From assembly GCF_002798405.1 (NCBI RefSeq), contig NZ_PGGV01000027.1:62001-126000 (forward strand): a stretch of DNA of 64,000 nt, in the 5' to 3' direction. Positions 7,621 through 15,497 of this stretch are shown here, piece by piece. Origin of the DNA: Glycomyces xiaoerkulensis. GTDB taxonomy: Bacteria; Actinomycetota; Actinomycetes; Mycobacteriales; Micromonosporaceae. Position numbers and translations under genes: made by a program. Within the stretch, counting starts at the first letter, position 1, and each line of letters starts with the position of its first letter. The notes below the pieces were generated by a model that saw nothing but the letters and a program-made list of their open reading frames with translations, was not told where the DNA came from and did no database searches.

Positions 7621-8268
7621 GTGCGGATAGTGGTGGCCGACGACGCGGTCTTGATCCGCTCGGGGCTGGTGAAGCTGCTGGAGGAGTTCGACTGCGAGAT
7701 CGTCGCCGCGGCCGGCGACGGGGACGCGCTCGTCGACGCGGTCGTGGCGCACCGGCCCGACGTGTCGGTGGTGGACGTGCGGATGCCGCCCTCCTTCACC
7801 GACGAGGGGCTGCAGGCCGCCACGCGGGCCCGGGAGCGCGTCCCGGGCGCGCCGATGCTCATCCTCTCCCAGTACGTCGAGGTGTCCTACGCCGACGACC
7901 TCCTCGCGGACGCGCGCGGCGCGGTGGGCTATCTGCTCAAAGACCGGGTGATCGACGTCGACGACTTCATGGACTCGCTGCGCCGCGTGGCGGGCGGCGG
8001 GACGGTCTTCGACCCCGAGGTGGTGTCGCAGCTCATGGTGCGCAAGCGAAGCGACGACCCGATGGCGTCGCTGACGCCCCGCGAACGCGACGTGCTGGAG
8101 CTGATGGCCGAGGGGCACTCGAACCGCTCGATCGGCAGGCGGCTGTTCATCTCCGACGGCGCGGTGGAGAAGCACATCCGCAACATCTTCACCAAGCTGG
8201 ACCTGAGCTCCGAGGACGGCGACCACCACCGCCGCGTCAAGGCGGTCCTCACCTACCTGCGCTCGTAG
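7621..8268 (+). CDS. NarL/LuxR-family response regulator
   Basis: The 215-residue protein has a receiver domain (1-120) with the acidic pocket ADDA near the start, the phosphoacceptor Asp52 in VVDVRMP, and the conserved Lys in YLLKDR. A LuxR-type helix-turn-helix (about 145-210) carries the [18 protein letters not shown] signature. It starts with GTG at 7621, preceded by GGAG. It is the cognate partner of the kinase immediately upstream. A small insertion ([10 protein letters not shown]) sits in the last part of the helix-turn-helix, as in many actinobacterial members. Confidence 0.94.
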   Translation: MRIVVADDAVLIRSGLVKLLEEFDCEIVAAAGDGDALVDAVVAHRPDVSVVDVRMPPSFTDEGLQAATRARERVPGAPMLILSQYVEVSYADDLLADARGAVGYLLKDRVIDVDDFMDSLRRVAGGGTVFDPEVVSQLMVRKRSDDPMASLTPRERDVLELMAEGHSNRSIGRRLFISDGAVEKHIRNIFTKLDLSSEDGDHHRRVKAVLTYLRS

Positions 8269-8273
8269 CACCC

Positions 8274-8339
8274 GCGGGTCCCGGGCCGCGAACGGCCGCG
8301 GCGCGGCCCGGCCGGAACCCGGTCTTCGCCGGGACCCGC
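8274..8339. terminator. Compound inverted repeat between response regulator and infB
   Basis: GCGGGTCCCGG (8274-8284) is exactly complementary to CCGGGACCCGC (8329-8339). The 44 bases between them contain a second small GC-rich stem. The structure lies between convergent stops and probably ends transcription from both sides. Confidence 0.6.
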
Positions 8340-8367
8340 CGAGCCGCGCCGCGGCTTCGTCGCCGAG

Positions 8368-11205
8368 TTACTCGCGCGGCTTCTCGCGCATCTCGAAGGC
8401 GTCGATGGAGTCGCCCTCTTCGATGTTGTTGTAGTTCTTCAAGGTGATACCGCACTCGTAGCCCTCGCGGACCTCGGTGGCGTCGTCCTTGTACCGGCGC
8501 AGCGAGTCGATCGTGGTCTCGGTGACGACGCTGCCGTCCCGGACCAGGCGCACCTTCGCGCCGCGCTTGACCGAGCCCTTGGTGACCATGCAACCGGCGA
8601 TGTTGCCGAACTTCGAGGAGCGGAACACCTCGCGGATCTCGGCCGAGCCGAGCTCCACCTCCTCGTACTCGGGCTTGAGCATCCCCTTGAGCGCGGTCTC
8701 GATCTCCTCGATCGCCTTGTAGATGACCGTGTAGTAGCGGATGTCGACGCCCTCGCGGTCGGACATGTCCTTCACCCGGCCCTCGGCGCGGACGTTGAAG
8801 GCGATGATCGTCGCCGGCTCCTCGTCGCCCGCCGCGGCCAGGTTGACGTCGTTCTCGGTGACCGGACCGACGCCGCGGTGGATGACCCGGAGCTGCACCT
8901 CTTCGGGAACATCGAGTGCGACCAGGGCCTCTTCCAGGGCCTCGACCGAGCCGGCGCCGTCGCCCTTGATGATGAGGGAGAGCGTGGTGCGCTCGCCCTC
9001 GGCGATGCGGTCCATCAGGTTCTCGAGCGTGGTGCGCGAGGCGCGGGCCGCCTGCTGCGCCGCGCGGCGGCGGGCCTGCCGCTGCTCGGCGATCTGGCGG
9101 ACCGTGCGGTCGTCGTCCGCGGCCAGGAACACGTCCCCGGCCATCGGAACCGAGGCCAGGCCCTGCACCTGCACCGGGAACGACGGCGTCGACTCCTTGA
9201 CGCGCCTGGCGTCGGCGTCGAGCATCGCCCGCACGCGCCCGTAGGCGCCGCCGGCCACGATCGAGTCGCCGACCCGCAGCGTGCCCTTCTGGACCAGGAC
9301 GCTCGCGACCGGGCCGCGGCCCTTGTCCAGGTGCGCCTCGATCGCGACGCCCTGGGCGTTGCCCTTGACCGGGGCCCGGAGTTCCAGGGCCGCGTCGGCG
9401 GTCAGCAGGACCGCCTCGAGCAGGTTGGGGATGCCGATGCGCGGCTTGGCGGCCACGTCCACGAACATCGTCTCGCCGCCGTACTCCTCGGCGACCAGCC
9501 CGTACTCGGTCAACTGCTGGCGGACCTTGTCCGGGTTGGCGCCGGGCAGGTCGGTCTTGTTGACCGCCACCACGACGGGGGCCTCGGCGGCCCTGGCGTG
9601 GTTGAGCGCCTCGACCGTCTGCGGCATGACGCCGTCGTCGGCCGCGACCACCAGCACCACGATGTCGGTGACGTTCGCACCGCGGGCACGCATGGCGGTG
9701 AACGCCTCGTGGCCCGGGGTGTCGATGAAGGTGATCGCGCGGTCCTCGTTCTCGTGCTCGACCTTCACCTGATAAGCGCCGATGTGCTGCGTGATGCCGC
9801 CGGCCTCGCCATCGACCACATTGGAGTGCCGGATCGCGTCCAGCAGCTTCGTCTTGCCGTGGTCGACGTGGCCCATGACGGTCACGACCGGCGGGCGCGC
9901 CAGCGCCTCCTCCTGGTTGTCCTTGTCGAGGTCGATGCCGAACTGCGCGAGCAGCTCCTTGTCCTCTTCCTCGGGACTGACGATCTTGACGTCCCACTCC
10001 AGGTGCGTACCGAGCAGCTCGAGCGTCTCGTCGGGGACCGACTGGGTCGCGGTGACCATCTCCCCCAAACCGAACAGCTCCTGGACGAGCGTGCCCGGCA
10101 GGGTGCCGATCTTGTCGGCGAAGTCCGACAGGGTGGCGCCGCGCGGCAGGCGGATGGACTCGCCGTTGCCTCGGGGCGCGCCCGCCTGGGCCTTCGGCGC
10201 CGAGAGGTTGTCGAACTCGCGCCGACGCTGCCGACGCGACTTGCGGCTCTTGCCGCGCGGTCCGCCGCGGCCGAACGCGCCGGCCGCACCGCCGCCGCGG
10301 GCCTTGCCGCCGCCGCGGCCGCCGCCGCCCCGGTACGGGGCCGGCGCCGCCTGCGGGCCGGCGCCGCCGCCACCGAAGTTGCCGCGGTAGTTGCCGCCAC
10401 CGCCGCCGCCGCGGCTCGGGCGTCCGCCGCCACCGCGTCCGCGGCCGCCGCGGCCTCCGCCGCCGTCGCGGCCGCCGCCGGCGGGACGCGAGGGCATCAT
10501 GCCCGGGTTCGGGCGCGGCGGCATGTTCCGCGGACTGGGGCGCGGACCGCCGGAACGTTCGCCGCCCTCGGCCGGACGCGACTTGGAGCCGGTCCCGGCG
10601 CTGGAGACGCCGAACGGGTTCTTGGGGGTGGCCTTCGGACCGGGCTTCGGCGCGGACGGTTTCGGGCCGGGTTTGGGCGGCGCGGGCTGGGCCGCGCGCT
10701 TGGCGGCCTCCTGCTGCTGCTCCTGCTGCCGCTTCAGCAGTTCCTCGGCGCGCTTCTGCTCGGCGGCCACCTCGATGTCGCGGGCGCTGGCCGGACGCGG
10801 CTCCTCGACCTGGGACTGGGCCGGGGCCTTCGGCCCGGGCTTCGGACCGGGCTTGGGGGCGGTCGACTTCTGCGACGTCCGCTTCTTCGCAGGCGCCTTC
10901 TTCGCGGCCTTGACGTCGGTCTTGGCTTTGGCGATCTTGGCGGGGCTGGGCGCCGCCGGGCGCGGCTTGGAGGCCGCCGCCTTCGCCGTTTCCTTGGCCG
11001 GTGCGGCCTCCTCGGCCGCCGGCGACGCCTGAGCACCCTTCTGCGAGTCGGCGTACTGCTGCCGCAGCCGACGCGCCACCGGCGCCTCGACCGTGCTCGA
11101 CGCTGACTTCACGAACTCGCCCATGTCACTGAGTTTGGCGAGCACTTCCTTGCTCGTCGTTCCCAGTTCCTTCGCAAGCTCATGTACGCGGGGCTTTGCT
11201 GCCAC
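8368..11205 (-). CDS. infB: Translation initiation factor IF-2
   Basis: IF-2 is the GTPase that brings initiator tRNA to the 30S subunit. The 945-residue protein has an IF2_N domain (about 1-50, [17 protein letters not shown]). A long low-complexity region follows: Ala/Lys/Pro-rich to about 215, then Gly/Arg-rich with RGG-like repeats to about 335. The GTPase domain carries GHVDHGKT, a DTPGHEAF switch and NKTD, and C-terminal domains II-IV follow. The start is GTG 11205 with GAGGAG 4 nt upstream; the GTG at 11217 overlaps that ribosome site. It ends the rimP-nusA-ylxR-infB operon. The disordered Gly/Arg region is long even for actinobacteria. Confidence 0.98.
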   Translation of the reverse strand: MAAKPRVHELAKELGTTSKEVLAKLSDMGEFVKSASSTVEAPVARRLRQQYADSQKGAQASPAAEEAAPAKETAKAAASKPRPAAPSPAKIAKAKTDVKAAKKAPAKKRTSQKSTAPKPGPKPGPKAPAQSQVEEPRPASARDIEVAAEQKRAEELLKRQQEQQQEAAKRAAQPAPPKPGPKPSAPKPGPKATPKNPFGVSSAGTGSKSRPAEGGERSGGPRPSPRNMPPRPNPGMMPSRPAGGGRDGGGGRGGRGRGGGGRPSRGGGGGGNYRGNFGGGGAGPQAAPAPYRGGGGRGGGKARGGGAAGAFGRGGPRGKSRKSRRQRRREFDNLSAPKAQAGAPRGNGESIRLPRGATLSDFADKIGTLPGTLVQELFGLGEMVTATQSVPDETLELLGTHLEWDVKIVSPEEEDKELLAQFGIDLDKDNQEEALARPPVVTVMGHVDHGKTKLLDAIRHSNVVDGEAGGITQHIGAYQVKVEHENEDRAITFIDTPGHEAFTAMRARGANVTDIVVLVVAADDGVMPQTVEALNHARAAEAPVVVAVNKTDLPGANPDKVRQQLTEYGLVAEEYGGETMFVDVAAKPRIGIPNLLEAVLLTADAALELRAPVKGNAQGVAIEAHLDKGRGPVASVLVQKGTLRVGDSIVAGGAYGRVRAMLDADARRVKESTPSFPVQVQGLASVPMAGDVFLAADDDRTVRQIAEQRQARRRAAQQAARASRTTLENLMDRIAEGERTTLSLIIKGDGAGSVEALEEALVALDVPEEVQLRVIHRGVGPVTENDVNLAAAGDEEPATIIAFNVRAEGRVKDMSDREGVDIRYYTVIYKAIEEIETALKGMLKPEYEEVELGSAEIREVFRSSKFGNIAGCMVTKGSVKRGAKVRLVRDGSVVTETTIDSLRRYKDDATEVREGYECGITLKNYNNIEEGDSIDAFEMREKPRE

Positions 11206-11285
11206 TGCACTCCTCACTTCGAGGTCGTGCGGGCAGCGCCCGCCGACCTCATCTCTCCACTAGCAACCAGTTCATCGGACGAACT

Positions 11286-11627
11286 TCATCGCGTGGTCTT
11301 CATTCGGTCTCTACCTGCTTCGTGTGCGGGAGCCGATCTCTCGACCGACTCCGACTCGACAAGGGCTCGCACCGCAGCAACGTCAACCGGCCCCTCCACC
11401 TTGAGGGACCTTGTGAACGCACGCCTACGAACTGCCTGGTCAAGGCAGTTCAAATCGTGGTGCACATGGGCTCCTCGGCCGCTGAGGCGGCGCTGGGGGT
11501 CCGGTACCAGCCGAGGTACCGACCCTTCGGAGCGATGAACGACGACGCGGAGCAGCTCTGCAGCCGCGTCGCGTCTTCGGCATCCCACACAGGTGCGGAC
11601 TACCGCTGCGTTGCGTTGCGATCCGAT
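11286..11627 (-). CDS. ylxR: YlxR (DUF448) nucleic-acid-binding protein; start codon unclear
   Basis: YlxR proteins are small basic RNA-binding proteins encoded between nusA and infB. The family signature is clear: RTCVGCRRRDAAAELLRVV, then GRGAHVHHDLNCLDQAVRRRAF. The start is unusual. A strong GGGAGGT lies directly after the nusA stop (11637-11643), but the only codon at proper distance that opens the family's expected length is ATC at 11627, giving about 113 residues. Conventional starts exist only inside nusA (GTG 11660, ATG 11705) and have no ribosome site. I annotate the ATC start as an inference; the gene itself is certain. Confidence 0.85.
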   Translation of the reverse strand: MGSQRNAAVVRTCVGCRRRDAAAELLRVVVHRSEGSVPRLVPDPQRRLSGRGAHVHHDLNCLDQAVRRRAFTRSLKVEGPVDVAAVRALVESESVERSAPAHEAGRDRMKTTR

Positions 11628-11646
11628 ATTAAGTCTACCTCCCAGA

Positions 11647-12669
11647 CTAGCGACCGCCACCGGCCGGGCCGGTGCCTTCGATCGCCCCGCCGGCGACGTG
11701 AGCATCGGACTTGATGTCTATACGCCACCCGGTCAGGCGCGCGGCGAGGCGCGCGTTCTGGCCCTCGCGGCCGATCGCGAGCGAGAGCTGGTAGTCGGGG
11801 ACGACCACCTCGGTGGAGCGAGTCGTCTCGTCGACCACCCGAACCGTCAGCGTCTTCGCAGGTGAAAGGGCATTCGCGACGAACTTGCCGGGGTCGAGGT
11901 CCCAGTCGACGATGTCGATCTTCTCGCCGCCGAGCTCGCTCATGACCGCCCGGACCCGGGAGCCCATCGGGCCGATGCAGGCGCCCTTGGCGTTCACTTC
12001 CTTCGATGTGGCGCGCACCGCGATCTTCGAACGGTGACCGGCCTCACGGGCGATGGCGGGGATCTCCACCGTGCCCTCTTCGATCTCCGGGACCTCGAAG
12101 GCGAACAGCTTCTTGACCAGTCCGGGGTGCGTGCGCGAGAGGGTCACCTGCGGTCCGCGGGCGGTGCGGTTCACCTGGATCACGATGGCCCTGATCCGTT
12201 TGCCGTGGTCGTAGGACTCGCCGGGCACCTGCTCGTTCAGCGGCAGCGTGGCCTCGATCTTGCCCAGGTCGACGGTGATGATGCCGCGGTCGTTGCGGTC
12301 CCCGTGCGCCTGCACGACGCCGGTGACGATGTCCCCCTCCTTGCCGGAGTACTCGCCGTAGTTCACCTCGTCGGCGGCCTCGCGGAGCCGCTGCAGGATG
12401 ACCTGCTTGGCGGTCTGGGCCGCGATGCGGCCGAAGCCTTCGGGGGTGTCGTCCCGCTCGGAGACGACCCCGTCCTCGTCGTCCAGCACCGGCACCCAGA
12501 CGGTCGCGACGCCCGAAGTCCGGTCCACCGCCACTCGCGCGCGGTCGTCGGCTCCCGGGGTGTGTTTATAGGCCGTCAGCAGCGCCGATTCGATAGCGCC
12601 GAGGATTGTCTCGAAAGGGATGTCACGCTCGCGTTCCAATGAGCGCAGCGCAGCCAGGTCGATATGCAC
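11647..12669 (-). CDS. nusA: Transcription termination/antitermination protein NusA
   Basis: NusA binds RNA polymerase and modulates pausing, termination and antitermination. The 340-residue protein has the N-terminal polymerase-binding domain (about 1-105), an S1 domain (about 110-180, with [15 protein letters not shown]), and two KH domains (about 185-340), including [23 protein letters not shown] and [19 protein letters not shown]. The lack of C-terminal acidic repeats is normal for actinobacteria. The GTG start at 12669 has AAGGAG 5 nt upstream. It sits between rimP and ylxR in one operon. Confidence 0.98.
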   Translation of the reverse strand: MHIDLAALRSLERERDIPFETILGAIESALLTAYKHTPGADDRARVAVDRTSGVATVWVPVLDDEDGVVSERDDTPEGFGRIAAQTAKQVILQRLREAADEVNYGEYSGKEGDIVTGVVQAHGDRNDRGIITVDLGKIEATLPLNEQVPGESYDHGKRIRAIVIQVNRTARGPQVTLSRTHPGLVKKLFAFEVPEIEEGTVEIPAIAREAGHRSKIAVRATSKEVNAKGACIGPMGSRVRAVMSELGGEKIDIVDWDLDPGKFVANALSPAKTLTVRVVDETTRSTEVVVPDYQLSLAIGREGQNARLAARLTGWRIDIKSDAHVAGGAIEGTGPAGGGR

Positions 12670-12739
12670 CCGTTCTCCTTAAAGTCTTGAGTTGTCCTCG
12701 CCGGGGCCGTCCGGCGCGCGAGCCGCCATCGACCGATGC

Positions 12740-13201
12740 CTACTTCAGCTCGATCTGCACCTTGCCGGACCCCAGCTCGGCATAGTTAGCCGAACGGCGT
12801 GAGCCGTCGACTTCTAGTTCAATCCCCCGCTCGTTGGCGGCCACGACTCGCCCGGTGACGGGCTCCTCCCCGATGTGCACGGCCACCAAGCGCCCAATAT
12901 TACGCCGCCAGTGCCGAGGCTCGGTCAGCGGACGGTCTATGCCTGGAGAGGACACTTCCAGGGTATAGGCAGCCTCGGCGAAGGGACCACCAATGCCGTC
13001 GGCCTCGTCCAGGGCCTTGGACACGGCCTTGGAGACCTCCGCGACGTCGTCGAGATTCACCCCGTCGTCGGAATCGATCAGCAGGCGCACCAACAACTTC
13101 CGCCCCGCCTTGGTGACGGTCAGCCCCTCCAGGTCGAATCCGGTGCGCGCGACCGCGGGACCGACGATCGCCTCCACTTCGGTTTGCTGCTTCGATGTCA
13201 T
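12740..13201 (-). CDS. rimP: Ribosome maturation factor RimP
   Basis: RimP assists 30S assembly. The 153-residue protein has the two RimP domains: the N-terminal alpha/beta part with GFDLEGLTVTKAGRKLLVRLLID and DDVAEVSKAVSKALDE, the signature YTLEVSSPGIDRPLTEPRHW at about residues 81-100, and the C-terminal SH3-like part ending VQIELK. AGAAGGGG lies just upstream of the ATG. It is the first gene of the rimP-nusA-ylxR-infB operon, divergent from a lipoprotein gene 84 bp away. Confidence 0.97.
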   Translation of the reverse strand: MTSKQQTEVEAIVGPAVARTGFDLEGLTVTKAGRKLLVRLLIDSDDGVNLDDVAEVSKAVSKALDEADGIGGPFAEAAYTLEVSSPGIDRPLTEPRHWRRNIGRLVAVHIGEEPVTGRVVAANERGIELEVDGSRRSANYAELGSGKVQIELK

Positions 13202-13285
13202 GTGACCCCTTCTTAGTCCGCCTCCGTTCCGCCGAGATTAGCCGCCCCCCGGGACAAACGAAAGCGAGCCTGGGAAACTTGGGGA

Positions 13286-13684
13286 GTGTTCACGACCCGA
13301 CGCGGACTCCTCATGTTCGGAGCCGCCGCATTGACCGCGGCAGGTTGCACGCCGACGAAAGCCACGCTCATCGCCTCCGACCCCGACCTGATCGCAGCCC
13401 TCCGCACCGCCAGGGACCTGGCCCAGGCTTCGGAGGCGCTCGGATACGACGACTTCGCCGCCGACCACCATGCCCACATCGAGACCCTTGAGCGCCTGCT
13501 GAGGCCCTCGGGGATCTCCGAGCAAGCGGCCCCCGACATCGCCGACGCCGCCGCGCTCGTCGAGGCGGAGGCCGCCGGCAGCCGGGAGGCCGCCGACGCC
13601 TGCCTGGCCACCGACGGCGACTACACGGTGGTGTTCGGCGAGATCGCGGCCTGCCGCGCGGCCCACGCGGCGGTGCTCGCATGA
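13286..13684 (+). CDS. Short Tat-type lipoprotein, ferritin-like partner
   Basis: This 132-residue protein begins with a twin-arginine signal (TTRRGLLMFGAAALTAAGC). The Cys at about residue 21 is in a lipobox-like context (TAAGC), so it is probably exported folded and lipid-anchored. The rest is helical, with Glu/His pairs such as DHHAHIETLERLL and EIAACRAAH that resemble half of a ferritin-like bundle. It overlaps the next gene by 4 bp (ATGA), so the two are translationally coupled and may form one complex. The start is GTG 13286. Family placement beyond DUF4439-like neighbourhood is uncertain. Confidence 0.72.
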   Translation: MFTTRRGLLMFGAAALTAAGCTPTKATLIASDPDLIAALRTARDLAQASEALGYDDFAADHHAHIETLERLLRPSGISEQAAPDIADAAALVEAEAAGSREAADACLATDGDYTVVFGEIAACRAAHAAVLA

Positions 13685-14094
13685 GCGTCGTCGACACCGG
13701 ATTGGCCGGCGAGTACGCGGCCATCTACGCCTACGGCGCCGCCACCGTTCACCTCGGCGGCGCCGCCCGGGACCTGGCCGAGGCGGTCGAGGCCGAGCAC
13801 CGCGATCGGCGCGACGCGCTGCTCGACTACTACGACGCCCACGGCTGGGAGGCGTTCGCCGCCGAACCCGGCTACGACCTCGACCCGATCGAGGACGCCG
13901 AGGGGGCCCGGGAGCTGCTGCTCGGCATCGAGGAGCGGCTGGCCACCGCCTGGAGGGCCGGGATCGCCTCGGACGAGCCGGCCGAGCGCGAGATCTGCCT
14001 GAACATGTTCACCGACGGCGCGAAGGTGCTGGCCCGCTGGAGGACCGTGCTCGGCGAGACCGCGGCCGATCCCTGGCCCGGCCGCCCCGCTTGA
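13681..14094 (+). CDS. DUF4439 ferritin-like protein
   Basis: The 137-residue product contains ExxH-type helices (EYAAIYAYGAATVHLGG and EAVEAEHRDRRDALLDYY), and the layout fits the DUF4439 ferritin-like family of actinobacteria, often encoded beside rimP. The role is unknown; ferritin-like folds can bind two metal ions, but I cannot confirm a full ligand set. No signal peptide, so it is predicted cytoplasmic, which contrasts with its lipoprotein partner. It is translationally coupled to the upstream lipoprotein gene by an ATGA overlap. Confidence 0.8.
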   Translation: MSVVDTGLAGEYAAIYAYGAATVHLGGAARDLAEAVEAEHRDRRDALLDYYDAHGWEAFAAEPGYDLDPIEDAEGARELLLGIEERLATAWRAGIASDEPAEREICLNMFTDGAKVLARWRTVLGETAADPWPGRPA

Positions 14095-14136
14095 GCCGGT
14101 CGGCACCGACCGCGGGACCGGGCTCGCCCGTCGGCA

Positions 14137-14178
14137 GCATACCGAATATGGCATACTCAGTATCTCCCTGAGGTATGC
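14137..14178. promoter_or_regulatory. Probable PadR operator and promoter region
   Basis: GCATACTCAG (14151-14160) and CTGAGGTATGC (14168-14178) form an inverted repeat with one bulged base; a third half-site GCATACC lies at 14137-14143. It is directly upstream of the padR start at 14189 in an otherwise GC-rich gap. PadR proteins usually bind ATAC/GTAT-type palindromes in their own promoter, so autoregulation is the likely role. Confidence 0.55.
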
Positions 14179-14188
14179 GAGGTTGCAC

Positions 14189-14770
14189 ATGAGTGTCAAA
14201 CACAGCCTGCTGGCGCTGCTCGAACGCGGGCCCGCCTACGGCTACCAGCTCCGGATCGCCTTCGAGAGCACCACCGGCGCCACCTGGCCGCTCAACATCG
14301 GCCAGGTCTACACCACCCTGGCCCGGCTCGAGCGCGACCGCATGGTCGAGGCCCTCCCCGAGAACGAGTCCGGCCAGCGCCCCTACCGGATCACCGAAGC
14401 CGGCCGGCGGCACCTCTCCGGCTGGTTCGCCTCCCCCGTCCGCGCCGCCGACCGCCCCCGCGACGAACTCACCATCAAACTCGCCCTGGCGGTCACCACG
14501 CCCGGGGTCGACGTCGCCGACGTCATCCAGCGCCAGCGCACCTCCACCCTGCGGACCCTCCAGGAGTACACCCGCCTCAAGGCCGACGACGCCGAGACCG
14601 ACCTGGCCTGGAAGCTGGTGCTGGAATCGATGATCTTCCGCGCCGAGGCCGAGATCCGCTGGCTCGACCACACCGAGGCGGTCGTGTCCCGCGCCGAACT
14701 CCCGGCCCCGCGTCCGATCGGCGACTACGAATCCACCGGAACCCCCGAGACCACCGAGGAGAAGCGGTAG
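14189..14770 (+). CDS. PadR-family transcriptional regulator
   Basis: The 193-residue protein has a PadR winged helix (about 1-85: SLLALLERGPAYGYQLRIAFE, then GQVYTTLARLERDRMVE) and a C-terminal helical dimerisation part (about 95-175). PadR regulators commonly repress adjacent exporter genes and are released by small ligands. The ATG at 14189 is used rather than the TTG two codons earlier, because GAGG is correctly spaced. It is followed 4 bp later by an ABC ATPase and then its permease, so the three form one operon with likely autoregulation. Confidence 0.93.
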   Translation: MSVKHSLLALLERGPAYGYQLRIAFESTTGATWPLNIGQVYTTLARLERDRMVEALPENESGQRPYRITEAGRRHLSGWFASPVRAADRPRDELTIKLALAVTTPGVDVADVIQRQRTSTLRTLQEYTRLKADDAETDLAWKLVLESMIFRAEAEIRWLDHTEAVVSRAELPAPRPIGDYESTGTPETTEEKR

Positions 14771-14774
14771 CCCC

Positions 14775-15497
14775 ATGCCCGTCCTGCACCTGCGGGGCGT
14801 CAGCCGTGTCCACGGCGACGGCGAGAACGCCGTCCACGCCCTCGTCGAAACCGAACTGACCGTCGAGTCCGGAGAGATGGTGGCCATCATGGGCCCCTCC
14901 GGCTCCGGCAAGTCCACCCTGCTCAACCTCGCCGGCGGGCTCGACCTGCCGACCGAGGGCGAGGTCGAAGTGGAGGGCACCTCGCTGTCCTCGCTCTCGC
15001 GCAAGCGGCTCGCGGCCCTGCGCCGCCGCGGCATCGGCTACGTCTTCCAGGATTTCAACCTGGTGCCGAGCCTGACCGCGGCCGAGAACACCGCCCTGCC
15101 GCTCGAACTGGACGGCCGGGGCGCCTCGGCGGCCCGCCGGGCGGCCCTGGCCGCGCTCGAGGAGGTCGGCCTCGACGCCCGGATCGCCGACCGGTTCCCC
15201 GACGAGATCTCCGGCGGCCAGGCCCAGCGCACCGCCATCGCCCGGGCCCTGATCGGCGAGCGGCGCCTGGTGCTGGCCGACGAGCCCACCGGAGCCCTCG
15301 ACTCGGTCACCGGCGAGGACGTCCTCAGACTGCTGCGCAAGCGCTGCGACGCCGGCGCGGCCGGCCTCCTGGTCACGCACGACGCCCGCCACGCCGGCTG
15401 GGCCGACCGAGTGGTGTTCCTGCGCGACGGCCGCATCGTCGACTCCTCGGCACCGCTGAGCGAGCCCGAGTCCCTCCTCGGGGAGGCCAGCCGATGA
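14775..15497 (+). CDS. ABC transporter ATP-binding protein (MacB/LolD type)
   Basis: The 240-residue ATPase has Walker A GPSGSGKST (about 40-48), a Q-loop (FQDFN), a signature ISGGQAQR, Walker B LVLADEP and the switch His in VTHD. The sequence is of the MacB/LolD group, which drives mechanotransmission permeases rather than classic substrate channels. Its stop overlaps the permease start by 4 bp (ATGA). The substrate is unknown; in actinobacteria such pairs often act in antimicrobial peptide defence or envelope stress. Confidence 0.95.
   Translation: MPVLHLRGVSRVHGDGENAVHALVETELTVESGEMVAIMGPSGSGKSTLLNLAGGLDLPTEGEVEVEGTSLSSLSRKRLAALRRRGIGYVFQDFNLVPSLTAAENTALPLELDGRGASAARRAALAALEEVGLDARIADRFPDEISGGQAQRTAIARALIGERRLVLADEPTGALDSVTGEDVLRLLRKRCDAGAAGLLVTHDARHAGWADRVVFLRDGRIVDSSAPLSEPESLLGEASR

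Noticed and set aside
10250-10500. Gly/Arg repeat in infB as a mobile or CRISPR-like repeat
   Set aside because: Irregular codon-level repetition inside the IF-2 disordered region, without regular units or spacers.
8878-11106. Long plus-strand ORF of 742 codons over infB
   Set aside because: It is Arg/Gly/Leu-rich shadow translation in a high-GC gene; infB on the other strand has all IF-2 motifs.
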